A program made the position numbers and the translations under genes. This document shows, piece by piece, positions 27,985 through 39,097 of a DNA stretch of 64,000 bases (position 1 is the stretch's first letter; every line of letters starts with the position of its first letter). Where the stretch lies: assembly GCF_900108305.1 (NCBI RefSeq), contig NZ_FNUX01000006.1:82457-146456 (forward strand), written 5' to 3'. A model generated the notes under the pieces. It made no database searches, had not been told where the DNA came from, and saw nothing but the letters and a program-made list of their open reading frames with translations. The DNA comes from Nitrosomonas ureae (lineage in GTDB: Bacteria > Pseudomonadota > Gammaproteobacteria > Burkholderiales > Nitrosomonadaceae).

Positions 27985-28992
27985 ATGCAAATTGGCCCTC
28001 ACATTCTAAAGAATAGATTGATTGTTGCTCCAATGGCCGGTGTTACCGATCGGCCGTTTAGGCAGCTGTGCAAATCAATGGGTGCCGGCATGGCCGTATC
28101 CGAAATGGTGTCAAGCAACTCTCTGCTCTGGGGCTCTAAAAAAACACAGCGCCGGGCGAATCATGAAGGAGAAGTTTCTCCGGTATCTGTTCAAATTGCT
28201 GGCGCTGACCCGCAGATGCTTGCGGCAGCGGCGCAGTACAATGCAGAAAATGGCGCCCAGATTATCGATATCAATATGGGATGTCCGGCAAAAAAAATAT
28301 GCAATGTCATGGCTGGTTCAGCGCTATTACAAGATGAAGAATTAGTAGAAAAAATCCTAGTTGCAGTAGTTAAAGCTGTTGATATTCCGGTAACACTTAA
28401 AATCCGCACCGGATGGGATAAACAACATAAGAATGCATTATCCATCGCACATATCGCAGAAAATTCGGGTATTCAGGCGCTTGCGATTCATGGCCGGACA
28501 CGGGCATGCGCATATACCGGTATCGCGGAATACGATACCATAGCCGCGGTAAAGGCGGCAGTTAGAATTCCTGTCATTGCAAATGGCGATATCACTACCC
28601 CGGAAAAAGCAAAACAAATCCTAGCTTATACTAAAGCAGATGCGATTATGATCGGCCGCGCTGCGCAAGGAAGACCCTGGATTTTCCGGGAAATAGATCA
28701 TTTTCTGACAACAGGCCAACATCTCCAGTCACCTGAAGTATCTGATATACATCGAGTCTTAATTGATCATCTGCATGATTTATATCATTTCTATGGTGAA
28801 TACTCGGGTGTTCGCATCGCGCGCAAACATATATCCTGGTATACCAAAGGACTCGTAGGATCCGCCGGCTTTCGTCAGGCGATGAACCAGTTACCGACCA
28901 GTGATCAGCAACTTTCTGAAACCAATAAATTTTTTACCCAATTAGCTAAGCAAGGCCAAAGATTGAGTTACATCAAAGAGGGGAGTAATTAG
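27985..28992 (+). CDS. dusB: tRNA-dihydrouridine synthase B
   Basis: FMN-dependent reduction of uridine to dihydrouridine in tRNA. The 335-residue protein begins with the DusB-type IGPHILKNRLIVAPMAGVTD, has catalytic cysteine C100 in INMGCPAKK, LKIRTGWD, and the FMN-phosphate segment ADAIMIGRAAQGRPWIF. It lies directly before fis, the widely conserved dusB-fis arrangement, with 3 bases between stop and start. Confidence 0.96.
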   Translation: MQIGPHILKNRLIVAPMAGVTDRPFRQLCKSMGAGMAVSEMVSSNSLLWGSKKTQRRANHEGEVSPVSVQIAGADPQMLAAAAQYNAENGAQIIDINMGCPAKKICNVMAGSALLQDEELVEKILVAVVKAVDIPVTLKIRTGWDKQHKNALSIAHIAENSGIQALAIHGRTRACAYTGIAEYDTIAAVKAAVRIPVIANGDITTPEKAKQILAYTKADAIMIGRAAQGRPWIFREIDHFLTTGQHLQSPEVSDIHRVLIDHLHDLYHFYGEYSGVRIARKHISWYTKGLVGSAGFRQAMNQLPTSDQQLSETNKFFTQLAKQGQRLSYIKEGSN

Positions 28993-28995
28993 TTT

Positions 28996-29238
28996 ATGAG
29001 CGCAGTAAAGGAGAATGAAATTGCATCATGCATACGTAATGCCATAGGCGGGTATCTCAATGATCTGGATGGAGAAAAACCGGGGAATATTTATAGCATG
29101 GTCATTCAAAGTGTTGAAAAACCTTTAATAGAAATTGCTATTCAGCATACCCAGGGCAATCAAACACAAGCGGCTGAATTACTTGGAATAAACCGCAACA
29201 CATTACGTCAAAAAATGAAACAATATCAGATTAAATGA
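28996..29238 (+). CDS. fis: DNA-binding protein Fis
   Basis: Nucleoid protein and regulator, 80 residues. The C-terminal HTH is clear ([20 protein letters not shown]). It is shorter at the N-terminus than enteric Fis, as is common in betaproteobacteria. It is expressed from the dusB-fis unit; its stop codon overlaps the purH start (ATGA). Confidence 0.95.
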   Translation: MSAVKENEIASCIRNAIGGYLNDLDGEKPGNIYSMVIQSVEKPLIEIAIQHTQGNQTQAAELLGINRNTLRQKMKQYQIK

Positions 29239-30794
29239 CTATTAAACAGGCACTCATCAGCGTTTCTGATAAAACCGGAATCATCGACCTGGCTCAGAAA
29301 CTCACCCATTACGGCATCAAAATCATATCTACAGGCGGTACTGCTAAATTATTAAATGAAGCTGGAATATCCGTTATTGAAGTCAGTAATTATACTGGCT
29401 TTCCGGAAATGCTGGATGGCCGGATTAAAACACTCCATCCTAAAATTCATGCAGGTATTCTCGCACGCGATGATTTGCCTGATCATCAACAGGCGCTTGA
29501 TCAGGCATCGATATTGAATATCGAACTGGTAGTAGTCAATTTATATCCATTCAGGCAGACAATCGCAAACAAAAACTCCACGCTCAGTGACGCGATTGAG
29601 AATATTGATATTGGAGGCCCCACAATGATCCGGGCAGCTGCCAAAAATTATCACAAGGTCACCGTAATAACCGACCCTCTGGATTATTCTTCACTCTGCG
29701 GCGAACTGGAAGTTAATAATAAATCGATCAATGCGGCCACTCGTTTTAAGTTGGCCCAAAAAGCTTTTGCGCATACAGCTTCGTATGACGGTGCCATCAG
29801 TAATTATTTGACTGCATTGGATGAAAATTTTCTCCACAAGGATTTCCCAGAATCACTGCATCTGAATTTCAATATCGCACAGAATTTACGCTATGGAGAA
29901 AATCCTCATCAAAAATCGGCATTCTATCGGGATTCGGTTATAACTGCTGGTGGTTTGGGGAATTATCAACAACTGCAAGGTAAAGAATTATCCTACAATA
30001 ACATTGCAGATACCGATGCAGCTTGGGAGTGTGTTAAAACATTTGACCAGCCAGCCTGTGTCATCGTGAAGCATGCTAATCCTTGCGGAATAGCCATTTC
30101 TGAATCAGTATTGAATGCCTATCAACTGGCATTCGCAACCGATCCGGTTTCTGCTTTTGGCGGCATCATCGCTTTCAATCGAATCATCGATAAAGATACT
30201 GCAGAGGCAATTCTTAAACAATTTGTGGAAGTGATTATTGCACCGGAAATTTCACCCGAAGCACAACAATTGCTGTTACAAAAAAATAATATTCGAGTAT
30301 TGATGGTACCGTTACAAACGGAAAATTCTGACTATGATTTAAAAAGAATCAATGGCGGACTTCTTGTTCAAACACCGGACATTTCCAATATTACCGCAGC
30401 CGATCTGACGATAGTCACTAAAGTAAAGCCTACTTCGCAACAATTGGATGATTTATTGTTCGCATGGCGGGCAGCGAAGTTTGTTAAGTCCAATGCAATT
30501 GTATTTTGTCGCAACGGCCAGACAATCGGCATTGGCGCAGGTCAAATGAGCCGGATTGACAGTGCGCGGATTGCATCCATAAAAGCCCAACAATCGGGTT
30601 ATACACTTACAGATTCTGTTGTCGCGTCGGATGCATTTTTCCCTTTCCGCGATGGTTTAGACGTTGTTGTACAAGCAGGAGCAACAGCGATCATTCAACC
30701 TGGCGGCAGTATTCGTGACGACGAAGTTATTGCTGCCGCGGATGAACAAGGCATCTCCATGATATTCACCGGCATCCGTCATTTTAGACATTAG
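29235..30794 (+). CDS. purH: AICAR transformylase / IMP cyclohydrolase PurH
   Basis: Bifunctional enzyme for the last two steps of IMP synthesis, 519 residues. The N-terminal cyclohydrolase has [11 protein letters not shown] and STGGTAKLL; the transformylase half has [21 protein letters not shown] and [11 protein letters not shown]. Coupled to fis by a 4-base overlap and followed by purD 14 bases on. Confidence 0.97.
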   Translation: MTIKQALISVSDKTGIIDLAQKLTHYGIKIISTGGTAKLLNEAGISVIEVSNYTGFPEMLDGRIKTLHPKIHAGILARDDLPDHQQALDQASILNIELVVVNLYPFRQTIANKNSTLSDAIENIDIGGPTMIRAAAKNYHKVTVITDPLDYSSLCGELEVNNKSINAATRFKLAQKAFAHTASYDGAISNYLTALDENFLHKDFPESLHLNFNIAQNLRYGENPHQKSAFYRDSVITAGGLGNYQQLQGKELSYNNIADTDAAWECVKTFDQPACVIVKHANPCGIAISESVLNAYQLAFATDPVSAFGGIIAFNRIIDKDTAEAILKQFVEVIIAPEISPEAQQLLLQKNNIRVLMVPLQTENSDYDLKRINGGLLVQTPDISNITAADLTIVTKVKPTSQQLDDLLFAWRAAKFVKSNAIVFCRNGQTIGIGAGQMSRIDSARIASIKAQQSGYTLTDSVVASDAFFPFRDGLDVVVQAGATAIIQPGGSIRDDEVIAAADEQGISMIFTGIRHFRH

Positions 30795-30808
30795 AAAATC
30801 CCTATATC

Positions 30809-32134
30809 ATGAAGCTATTAGTTATTGGTGGGGGAGGCAGAGAACACGCGCTGGCATGGAAATTAAGCCTCTCATCACGCGTGCGCAAGGTATTTGTGGC
30901 GCCTGGAAATGCGGGTACCGCACTTGAGCCTGGGTTAGAGAATGTTCCCATTACTTCAATCCCTGAGTTAATCGAATTTGCACGGAAAGAGCATATTGCA
31001 ATCACCGTTGTCGGACCAGAGGTACCGCTTGCCGCAGGTATTGTCGATGCATTCCGAGCCAGCGGCTTAAAAATCTTTGGACCAACCCAGCAAGCGGCTC
31101 AGCTTGAAACCTCAAAGATTTTTGCCAAGGAATTCATGCAGCGGCACCAGATCCCTACTGCATCCTACATGAGCTTCACTGATGCTGAATCAGCACATCA
31201 ATATATTGATCAGCAGCCTACCCCTTTAGTAGTTAAAGCGGATGGCCTCGCGGCAGGAAAAGGTGTCATTGTTGCGCAAACCCATGAAGAAGCGCATTCA
31301 GCTGTTGATACCATACTGGTCAAGAAAAATCTTGGCGCTGCAGGATGTGAAATCATTATTGAAGAATTTCTCCAAGGCATAGAAGTCAGCTTTATCGTCA
31401 TGACTGATAGCCTTCATATCCTCCCGATAGCAACCAGTCAAGATCATAAACGTCTTTATGATGAAGAGTTGGGACCTAATACTGGTGGAATGGGCGCATA
31501 CTCACCCGCCCCTTTTATTTCACCCGATCTGCATGCACAAATCATGCGTAATATCATTGATCCTGTCATTAGCGGATTAAGGCAAGAGGGCATCCGCTAT
31601 ACCGGCTTTCTTTATGCCGGCTTAATGATTACGGCTGATGGCGTTGCAAACGTACTGGAATTTAACTGCCGTCTGGGAGATCCGGAAACGCAACCTATCA
31701 TACTTCGTTTAAAAAGTGATCTCTTGACACTCATTGAACACGCTACAAATGAGACACTAGACAATGCTGATATCGAGTGGGACAAACGTGCAGCACTTGG
31801 CGTTGTAATGGCGGCGCATGGTTATCCGGAAAATCCGAGAAAAAATGATGTCATTCATGGCCTGCATGATCTTATCGATGAACAGAAAAACAATGGTAAT
31901 TTTCATATTTTTCATGCTGCAACGATCGTGGAAGGAAAAGATAAAAAAGAGATTATGACTGCAGGAGGACGGGTTTTATGTGCAACAGCACTAGGAGAAA
32001 ATGTTAAAACCGCTCAGCAGAATGCTTATAAGCTCATCGAAAAAATTTACTTCGAGGGTTATCAAGTTCGTCATGATATCGGCTATCAAGGCATAAATTA
32101 TCAGGAAAAAATTAAGCAAGAAGCAATTGAGTAA
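30809..32134 (+). CDS. purD: Phosphoribosylamine-glycine ligase PurD
   Basis: GAR synthetase, the second step of purine synthesis; ATP-grasp enzyme of 441 residues. N-terminal VIGGGGREHALAWKL, ATP-binding VVKADGLAAGKGVIVA, the conserved DHKRLYDEELGPNTGGMGAY segment, and EFNCRLGDPETQ for metal binding. Its stop is only 6 bases from the stop of flgL on the other strand, with no obvious terminator between. Confidence 0.97.
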   Translation: MKLLVIGGGGREHALAWKLSLSSRVRKVFVAPGNAGTALEPGLENVPITSIPELIEFARKEHIAITVVGPEVPLAAGIVDAFRASGLKIFGPTQQAAQLETSKIFAKEFMQRHQIPTASYMSFTDAESAHQYIDQQPTPLVVKADGLAAGKGVIVAQTHEEAHSAVDTILVKKNLGAAGCEIIIEEFLQGIEVSFIVMTDSLHILPIATSQDHKRLYDEELGPNTGGMGAYSPAPFISPDLHAQIMRNIIDPVISGLRQEGIRYTGFLYAGLMITADGVANVLEFNCRLGDPETQPIILRLKSDLLTLIEHATNETLDNADIEWDKRAALGVVMAAHGYPENPRKNDVIHGLHDLIDEQKNNGNFHIFHAATIVEGKDKKEIMTAGGRVLCATALGENVKTAQQNAYKLIEKIYFEGYQVRHDIGYQGINYQEKIKQEAIE

Positions 32135-32140
32135 GCACTC

Positions 32141-33349
32141 TCAAATATAATTAAACAAGGACAACCCGGAAATTTTAATATAGGATTGTTGCGCAGCTTG
32201 AAGATATAGCTGCTGCCTTTGAAAATCTGAAATCACCTTCGACAAGTCGGCGTCTTGCAAATCAGAAAGCAGTTTTTCAAATTGAATATTCTGATCATCG
32301 CCGACGCTTTCCAAGCTGTCTATTTCATTTATTCGAGCCCCTATGGCGGACTGTTTTGTAAGCACATGCTCCAAGCTATTGTTAATATTCTGGAGCGCTG
32401 TATTCAAGCTATTTGACAATCGCGTGCTTCCAGGCTGACTGCTGGATGGTGTTTCGAGCGCCGTAATCAAGTCGCTCACGGTTTCAAAAATACTTTGATT
32501 GCTGCTTGGAGAAACCGTAAATTTATCTCCATTCGCCGGATCTCCAGTAATACTCAATTGCATTCCGTCAAAACTGATCGCACTGTCACTGGTGTAAGGA
32601 TTGCCTGACGAAACCGCCGCCCCTGTGGTTACGTTTACAATGTCATAGGTTGTCACACCGGCCGCAACTGTAAAATTAATCTCATAGTCAGCGCCAGTTA
32701 GATTGGCTGGTACAGTCACTGATCCCTTGTCGATGATACCGGTCCCATTGTTTAGTGAATCGGCTGTGGTTGAGAAAACGCCGTTTCCATTCCTTATACG
32801 TTCAAAGACATCGGTACCGGAATCGCTGACAGCGAGTTGACGCGCCGATCCAACTTGATTCATTCTCTGTCCTTGATCTCCTGCATACTGAACATTAAGG
32901 CCTGTTTGCACAAAAGGTTTTGTATTAGCCTGGTATCCCGAAAACAAGAATTGTCCATTCTCATCCGTGGCATTGGCCAAACCCACTAATGAATCAAACT
33001 TACCACGCAATTCAGTAGCAAGAATCTTCTTATCCGCATCGTTTAGTGTCGAATTTCCCGCGTAAACCGCTGAGCTATGCACGCTCTGAAGAATCGAAGT
33101 TACTTGCTTGAGTACATTTTCTTCCAATCCCAATGAGGAACTTGCACTGGCACGATTAACAGAAAATTGTTTATTCAGCGATGCTGCTTGTGTAACATTT
33201 AATGCCTGTGCCGCAGCAATTGGATCATCTGAAGGTGTTAGGATTCGCTTGCCGGTAGAGAGCTGCTGTTGAGTCTTAACTAAGTTACCGTGGTTCTGAA
33301 GCATCAAATTAGTCCCGGTTTCATGAATGGTTTGTGTACTGACGCGCAT
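32141..33349 (-). CDS. flgL: Flagellar hook-filament junction protein FlgL (HAP3)
   Basis: Joins hook to filament. The 402-residue protein has the flagellin-like N-terminal coil (LVKTQQQLSTGKRILTPSDD), a variable middle, and a C-terminal coil (SYIKISGLSLFNYI end). It follows flgK by 26 bases. No chaperone gene (flgN) is nearby. Confidence 0.95.
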   Translation of the reverse strand: MRVSTQTIHETGTNLMLQNHGNLVKTQQQLSTGKRILTPSDDPIAAAQALNVTQAASLNKQFSVNRASASSSLGLEENVLKQVTSILQSVHSSAVYAGNSTLNDADKKILATELRGKFDSLVGLANATDENGQFLFSGYQANTKPFVQTGLNVQYAGDQGQRMNQVGSARQLAVSDSGTDVFERIRNGNGVFSTTADSLNNGTGIIDKGSVTVPANLTGADYEINFTVAAGVTTYDIVNVTTGAAVSSGNPYTSDSAISFDGMQLSITGDPANGDKFTVSPSSNQSIFETVSDLITALETPSSSQPGSTRLSNSLNTALQNINNSLEHVLTKQSAIGARINEIDSLESVGDDQNIQFEKLLSDLQDADLSKVISDFQRQQLYLQAAQQSYIKISGLSLFNYI

Positions 33350-33375
33350 GGTATGACCCTCAGTTTAGAAATACA

Positions 33376-35292
33376 TCAACGGATACGAAGAATTGAATCA
33401 AACAGTGTATTGCTAATTTCAATGATCTTGCTCGCAGCTTGGTAAGCTTGCTGGAAGCGCATTAAATTGGCAGCTTCTTCATCCAGATTAACACCTGATG
33501 TAGACTGTATAGTATTTTCAATTTGCGCAAGAAAATTAGCTTGTGACTTACTGGTCACTTCCAATTCCCGCGTTTTATTACCAACTTGACTCACAAGCTG
33601 TCCATAAGCGGACTGGTAAGATGCTGTGCCATTCTCCATGATATTTTTGGTTTGTAAGGCGCCCAGCAACAATGCATTCCGATTATCGGCAGAGCCATTA
33701 AGGTTAGGTGCAATTGTAAAGATATCTCCCGCGGCAGGGCTGCCACTAATTTGAAAAGTATAACCATTGAAACTGATATCCGCCCCTTCAGTATATGCTT
33801 GATTGGTGACTGGTAACCCGGCACCGGTACCCGTCACATCATATTGACCATCGTATGGTGCATGAAATGTTATCGTTAGAGGCTGCTGAAGATCGGGATC
33901 CAGAGGCGGTGGATTTACAGTTCCGGCACTGATCTTCCCGGTACCGGCATTCGTTACTGCTGCATTGGTACGATTAGGTGCTGCTGCAGCAATTTTAGTT
34001 GTATCAGTGATATTTACCGCGATATCTTTTGCGCCATTTACGGTAGGCAGTATACGGAATCTCTCATTAGTAAGAATAGTCGCTCCGGTAACAGAAATAC
34101 CATCAAGTACTAATGGCGCGCCCCCCGATGGAGCAACTAAGGTACTTACCGAAGTATTATCCGACAATCTCGTTAATGTATAGTTAGTGCCATCGTATGA
34201 GAACTGATAGTCACTCGTAGTTAAAGCATCGTAATCGCTTATGCTTGCAGTGATATTAGAAGCCGGATTATTGGTTAATGCTGAAATTACCTTGGGCGAT
34301 GGCACAGTAAAGAAACTTACCCCCATATCACCATTAAGATCCACACCTGACTGATGCTGTTCATTGAAACTATGGGCTAACGAAATGGCAATTCTCCCTA
34401 GCGCATTTTGCGCACTATCAAGCGTTTCGCTTCGAAAGGACAAAAGCCCCCCTAAAACCCCACCGGTAATCTGATTCTCGTGAATTTGAATAGTATTATT
34501 CCGGGAGATGAGACCTAAGGTTAAATCGCCCGGATTATCAGGTGATTGGATCGCTTTTAGCGACAGTACCTGGTTTCCAACAACCAATGCCTGTCCGTTA
34601 CCGACAAAAACGCTTACACTTCCATTACTCTCCCGGATGGTATCCGTATTGATTAATTTACTTAATCGACTGATAAGTTCATCGCGTTGATCAAGCATAT
34701 CATTCGCGGGTTGTCCGCCAGATGCGCCTTCTGCCAGTATAATCTTTTGATTTATCTCGCCCAGCTGATCTGCAAGAGAATTTATCTCAACGACAATACT
34801 GGTAACTTGAGTATTAATACCTTCTCTCATTTGTGACATGCGCTGATCCATACTTTGAAATCGCGCTGCAAGTGCTTCACCATTACTTATCATGGCTTGG
34901 CGCGATGGAGTCACAGATGGGTTTGAGGCCACATCTTGCAGTGCGCTAAAGAAATTTTGGAGTGCTGGAGAGAGTCCGGAAGCAGTATCTCCCAGCATAT
35001 CGTCTAATTGCTTAATTTGTGCGAAATGACTATCGAGCGATTGGCTTTGTGTTTGAATCTGTAAGGATTGGTTAACAAGAAATTGGTTGTATATGCGTTG
35101 AACTGTCGTTGAGTGAACGCCGCGCCCAACAAATCCTGCTCCCGACGATTGTGGCGTATTGGTGCTCAGTATGACCTGCTGGCGATTATATCCGGGAGTA
35201 GCCACGTTACTGATATTATGACTGGTTGTCAGTAACTGATTCTGCGCAGTTAGTAAACCAGAAATCCCAATGTCAAGAATACCATTTCCCAT
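33376..35292 (-). CDS. flgK: Flagellar hook-associated protein FlgK (HAP1)
   Basis: First junction protein above the hook, 638 residues. The N-terminus ILDIGISGLLTAQNQL with NISNVATPGYNRQQV is the rod/hook-family motif; the C-terminus has VNLDEEAANLMRFQQAYQAA. The central region includes a domain (NGYTFQISGSPAAGDIFTI) with a counterpart in FlgL. A possible flagellar sigma-28 promoter precedes it. Confidence 0.97.
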   Translation of the reverse strand: MGNGILDIGISGLLTAQNQLLTTSHNISNVATPGYNRQQVILSTNTPQSSGAGFVGRGVHSTTVQRIYNQFLVNQSLQIQTQSQSLDSHFAQIKQLDDMLGDTASGLSPALQNFFSALQDVASNPSVTPSRQAMISNGEALAARFQSMDQRMSQMREGINTQVTSIVVEINSLADQLGEINQKIILAEGASGGQPANDMLDQRDELISRLSKLINTDTIRESNGSVSVFVGNGQALVVGNQVLSLKAIQSPDNPGDLTLGLISRNNTIQIHENQITGGVLGGLLSFRSETLDSAQNALGRIAISLAHSFNEQHQSGVDLNGDMGVSFFTVPSPKVISALTNNPASNITASISDYDALTTSDYQFSYDGTNYTLTRLSDNTSVSTLVAPSGGAPLVLDGISVTGATILTNERFRILPTVNGAKDIAVNITDTTKIAAAAPNRTNAAVTNAGTGKISAGTVNPPPLDPDLQQPLTITFHAPYDGQYDVTGTGAGLPVTNQAYTEGADISFNGYTFQISGSPAAGDIFTIAPNLNGSADNRNALLLGALQTKNIMENGTASYQSAYGQLVSQVGNKTRELEVTSKSQANFLAQIENTIQSTSGVNLDEEAANLMRFQQAYQAASKIIEISNTLFDSILRIR

Positions 35293-35335
35293 AGCTTATA
35301 TGCTGACCTTTAATTTTCTGAAATTTCTAATGGTT

Positions 35336-35362
35336 ACATCGGTAAGTTAGTAAAATAATTAA
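35336..35362 (-). promoter_or_regulatory. Candidate sigma-28 (FliA) promoter for flgKL
   Basis: On the minus strand TTAA, 15 bases, then ACCGATGT resembles the sigma-28 consensus TAAA-N15-GCCGATAA (one mismatch in the first box, three in the second, core CCGAT kept). It lies about 45 bases before flgK, where a late flagellar promoter is commonly found. The match is partial. Confidence 0.35.
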
Positions 35363-35372
35363 AGAATTTTCT

Positions 35373-36374
35373 TCAAATGAATTTACGATTCTGCATTGCT
35401 TCACTGTTAATTATTCGAATCAGCTTCTCGGCATATTTTGGATCAGTAGCATAACCGGCTCGTTGCAGGCCCGTTGCAAACGTCGTAAAATCCGATGATT
35501 CCAGCACTTTTGCATAGCGCGGATTATCCAACAATAACCTGGCATAATCGTTAAATCCTTCCGCATAGGAGCTATAAGCACGAAATTTCTCCACGACTTT
35601 TTGCGGTGTACCATTAACATACTCAGTAGTTAATTTCTCTACAGTGTCGCCTTTCCAGCTTGAGCCGGCTTTAATACCGAACAGATTGTAACTCGGGCTA
35701 TTGTCATCACGACGAATCTCATGCCTGCCCCAACCACTTTCAAGAGCTGCTTGAGCCAGCATAAAATGAGAAGGAATACCCGTTGATTGAGAAGCGGTCT
35801 TTGCGTGTGGTAGAAGCATATTGATAAAATCCGTTGAGCGATTAAACGATTTTGTCAGCTGTGATTCGACTTGAATGGGTGTTATAAAAACTTCATTCGA
35901 TGAAGTCATTTTTTCTGTTTTCTTCGAATTATAATTATGCATGCCAGGCCACAATTGATCGGATATATCATTGGGGTGTCCATTTTTTATAGTTGATGGT
36001 TGATTGATAGCATTGATAGACGACAAAATAGCGTCGGCCTGGCTTATCGAAGTCTGTGGTTCAATTGAACCATCGGCCCTACCTAATTGTTTTACCAGTA
36101 TATTAGCGATACCAATCCCTTTGGTTGACAGATGCTGGGCAAGCTGTTGATCGTACATTTGCGTAAAAAACTGCGTTTGCTGGCTATCAAATATTCCATC
36201 TTTAGGAGTCGCTTCCCGCATGCTTTTAAGTAACATGTTCATGAACAGTGCTTCAAATTGCTGTGCCGCCTTATGTAAAGCCTGCTGTGGATTTCTCTTC
36301 GCCATCAGATGCAAATCATCAATGCTTTTGGCATCCACCGCAAGCTTGCTTGAAATATCCGGTGATATCATCAT
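35373..36374 (-). CDS. flgJ: FlgJ, rod cap and peptidoglycan hydrolase
   Basis: Two-domain protein of 333 residues. The N-terminal part (about 20-110, QFEALFMNMLLKSMREATP) caps the growing rod; the C-terminal part (about 175-330) is a glucosaminidase-type muramidase with catalytic glutamate in LAQAALESGWGRHE and NLFGIKA. A long low-complexity linker (about 115-170) joins them. Of the bifunctional type found in beta- and gammaproteobacteria. Confidence 0.96.
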   Translation of the reverse strand: MMISPDISSKLAVDAKSIDDLHLMAKRNPQQALHKAAQQFEALFMNMLLKSMREATPKDGIFDSQQTQFFTQMYDQQLAQHLSTKGIGIANILVKQLGRADGSIEPQTSISQADAILSSINAINQPSTIKNGHPNDISDQLWPGMHNYNSKKTEKMTSSNEVFITPIQVESQLTKSFNRSTDFINMLLPHAKTASQSTGIPSHFMLAQAALESGWGRHEIRRDDNSPSYNLFGIKAGSSWKGDTVEKLTTEYVNGTPQKVVEKFRAYSSYAEGFNDYARLLLDNPRYAKVLESSDFTTFATGLQRAGYATDPKYAEKLIRIINSEAMQNRKFI

Positions 36375-36389
36375 ATATATTCTTCTTGG

Positions 36390-37499
36390 TTAAATAATTT
36401 CCAAATCTGCACGTAACGAACCTGCAGCTTTCAGTGCTTGCAAAATGGACAATAAATCTTGTGTTGTTGCACCAATCGCTGTTAGCGCTTTAACAACTTC
36501 GCCAAGATCAGCTCCTTTTGGCAACAGCATTAAATTTCCTTCGTCAGTACGTATCTCAACTTGAGACCGCTGCGTAACAACAGTTTCCCCCCGTTGTGCG
36601 AATGGACCTGGCTGGCTAATGACAGGCTCTGTATTGATAATGATTGATAAATTGCCATGTGCAATTGCGCTTGTTTCGAGCGTCACCGATTGATTCATTA
36701 CAATAGATCCGGTGCGGGAATTAACAATAACTTTTGCTGTTGCTTTAGCGGGAACAACATCCATGCTCTCAATCTGGGAAATAAACATGATTCTCTGACT
36801 AGTATCTGCAGGCGCTTTCACTTGCACGACACGTCCATCAACCGCAACCGCAGAAGACGGGTAAAATGAATTGATGGCATCCACGATTCGATTCACCGTT
36901 GTAAAGTCGGTTGAATTCAATTCAAGATTAATATACTCTCCCTGCCCTACGACCGTTGGAATCTCACGCTCTACTATGCCTCCCCCAGAGATTCTTCCCG
37001 CGCTGAGATGATTAACCTGCACACTACTTCCTCCGGCAGCGGCTCCGATACCACCTACCAAAACACTTCCTTGCGCCATTGCATAAACTTGATTATCAGC
37101 TCCTTTTAGTGGAGTCATTAGTAACGTTCCGCCACGCAAGCTTTTTGCATTTCCCATGGACGATACCGTAACATCGATGTGCTGTCCGGGTTTGGTGAAT
37201 GCAGGCAGTGTTGCTGTCACCATTACAGCGGCAACATTTCGTAGCTGTAAATTGGTTCCGGGCGGCAAATTAACCCCTAACTGACCCAACATACTGATAA
37301 TGCTTTGTACCGTAAATGGCGTCTGAGTAGTCATATCGCCACTTCCATCCAAGCCGACTACTAATCCATAGCCTATCAATTGATTGCTGCGCACCCCCTG
37401 AATCGATGCCAAGTCCTTTATTCGATCCGCCAAACTTATGCCCGGCAGAAATAAGCATATCATCAGCAAACTTTGAATAATCATGTACAAAATTTTCAT
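36390..37499 (-). CDS. flgI: Flagellar P-ring protein FlgI
   Basis: Periplasmic ring protein around the rod, 369 residues. A signal peptide ends at SLADRIKDLA; the mature start RIKDLASIQGVRSNQLIGYG and VVGLDGSGD are diagnostic. Between flgH and flgJ in the usual order. Confidence 0.97.
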   Translation of the reverse strand: MKILYMIIQSLLMICLFLPGISLADRIKDLASIQGVRSNQLIGYGLVVGLDGSGDMTTQTPFTVQSIISMLGQLGVNLPPGTNLQLRNVAAVMVTATLPAFTKPGQHIDVTVSSMGNAKSLRGGTLLMTPLKGADNQVYAMAQGSVLVGGIGAAAGGSSVQVNHLSAGRISGGGIVEREIPTVVGQGEYINLELNSTDFTTVNRIVDAINSFYPSSAVAVDGRVVQVKAPADTSQRIMFISQIESMDVVPAKATAKVIVNSRTGSIVMNQSVTLETSAIAHGNLSIIINTEPVISQPGPFAQRGETVVTQRSQVEIRTDEGNLMLLPKGADLGEVVKALTAIGATTQDLLSILQALKAAGSLRADLEII

Positions 37500-37544
37500 A
37501 ATGTTATGTGCTTTTCAGAAAATCATATATACGTATCGAAATAA

Positions 37545-38261
37545 TCAAAAAGGCGTCGCATTCAGAAAAAAGCGCGATAACCACCCCATCGTCTGAGCTT
37601 CATCAATATAGCCACTAGCGCGATATTCAATGCGCGCATCAGCTATTTGCGTCGATGATATGGTGTTTCCCATAACATGGATTGGGTTGACCACCCCAGA
37701 AAGCCTGATGAATTCTTGCCCTTGGTTTATCCCAATCTGTTTTTCACCACTAACCACCAGATTTCCATTTGGCAATGCTTCGATCACTGTTACCGTAATC
37801 GTTCCTTTAAAATCATTTTTGCTGGAACTTTCACCACCGCCATCAAAACTATTATTGGATTTAGCTTCAACAGTGGCATGTTTTTTTAATAAACCCAAAG
37901 GTATTCCCAGAAGGCTGGGAACCGAGAAATCAATACTTCCTGAACGATCTACATTACTTCCTGAGCTCTTGCTTGCATTTGTCCGTTCATTCAAAGTAAC
38001 AATGATCGTATCGCCAACACTTCGTGCGCGCCGATCTTCAAATAAGGGGGTATAGCGGACACCATTCGTCGTACTATTTAAGCCCTGCAAAATAGCGCCA
38101 TTGGGTTGAATGACTGCCAGACTATGATGAAATGGACGCAAGGAATTAGGTTGATGGGTAACTGTCGGTGGAATGGCCGTACACCCTGATACAAACATAA
38201 AAAGCATGAATGCATATAGATACCGGCATTGATTGTCAATCCACAGTTGGCAGTTAATCAT
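37545..38261 (-). CDS. flgH: Flagellar L-ring lipoprotein FlgH
   Basis: Outer-membrane ring of the basal body, 238 residues. The lipobox FVSGC marks an acylated cysteine near residue 27; [19 protein letters not shown] region appears as [20 protein letters not shown], and the end has [17 protein letters not shown] lies 8 bases before the ATG. Confidence 0.96.
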   Translation of the reverse strand: MINCQLWIDNQCRYLYAFMLFMFVSGCTAIPPTVTHQPNSLRPFHHSLAVIQPNGAILQGLNSTTNGVRYTPLFEDRRARSVGDTIIVTLNERTNASKSSGSNVDRSGSIDFSVPSLLGIPLGLLKKHATVEAKSNNSFDGGGESSSKNDFKGTITVTVIEALPNGNLVVSGEKQIGINQGQEFIRLSGVVNPIHVMGNTISSTQIADARIEYRASGYIDEAQTMGWLSRFFLNATPF

Positions 38262-38286
38262 TCGATTTCTCCAAGCAATTGATCAA

Positions 38287-39069
38287 TTATAATTGCGCCA
38301 GTTTTTGCAGCATTTGATCGGATGTCTCAATAGACTTGGAATTCATTTCATAAGCGCGCTGCGTTTGAATCATATTAACCAATTCCTCCACTACACTTAC
38401 ATTTGAAGTTTCAACGAAACCTTGATCCAGAATCCCCAATCCATTTGTCCCAGGCGCATTCTGATTAGGCGTCCCGCTGGATGCGGTTTCCATATACAAG
38501 TTCTCACCCATTTTCTGCAATCCGGATGGATTAATGAAGCTTGCCAACTGGATATTGCCAAGCTGTATGGGTACATTAGAGCCGGGCACCGTTGCAGATA
38601 CCGTACCATCTCGTCCTACAGTAACAGTCTGGGTATTGGGTGGAACAACGATTGCCGGCTGCACCATATATCCGCTGGAGGTTACAAGTTGACCATTAAG
38701 GTCCAGTTGAAATGCCCCATCACGAGTATAGGCGGTTGTACCATCAGGCATTAGTACCTGAAAAAAACCCAGCCCCCGGATTGCAACATCGCGTGGATTA
38801 TCAGTCGGTTGTATTATTCCCTGGGTAAATATACTTTCAGTTGCCACTGGTTTAACACCCGTGCCAAGCTGCAGGCCAGAAGGTAATTGAGTTTGTTGCG
38901 AGGATTGAGCACCAGGTTGTCGCAAGGTTTGATACATTAAATCTTCAAACACTGCACGAGATCGCTTAAAACCATTGGTATTGACATTCGCCAAATTATT
39001 AGCAATTACATCCAATTTGGTTTGCTGCGCTTCTAAACCCGTTTTGGAAATCCATAATGAACGTATCAT
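38287..39069 (-). CDS. flgG: Flagellar distal rod protein FlgG
   Basis: 260 residues. N-terminal [39 protein letters not shown] and C-terminal [20 protein letters not shown] identify FlgG. In gene order between flgF and flgH. Confidence 0.97.
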   Translation of the reverse strand: MIRSLWISKTGLEAQQTKLDVIANNLANVNTNGFKRSRAVFEDLMYQTLRQPGAQSSQQTQLPSGLQLGTGVKPVATESIFTQGIIQPTDNPRDVAIRGLGFFQVLMPDGTTAYTRDGAFQLDLNGQLVTSSGYMVQPAIVVPPNTQTVTVGRDGTVSATVPGSNVPIQLGNIQLASFINPSGLQKMGENLYMETASSGTPNQNAPGTNGLGILDQGFVETSNVSVVEELVNMIQTQRAYEMNSKSIETSDQMLQKLAQL

Positions 39070-39097
39070 TTGATTTAATCCCTTTAATCTATTGTTT

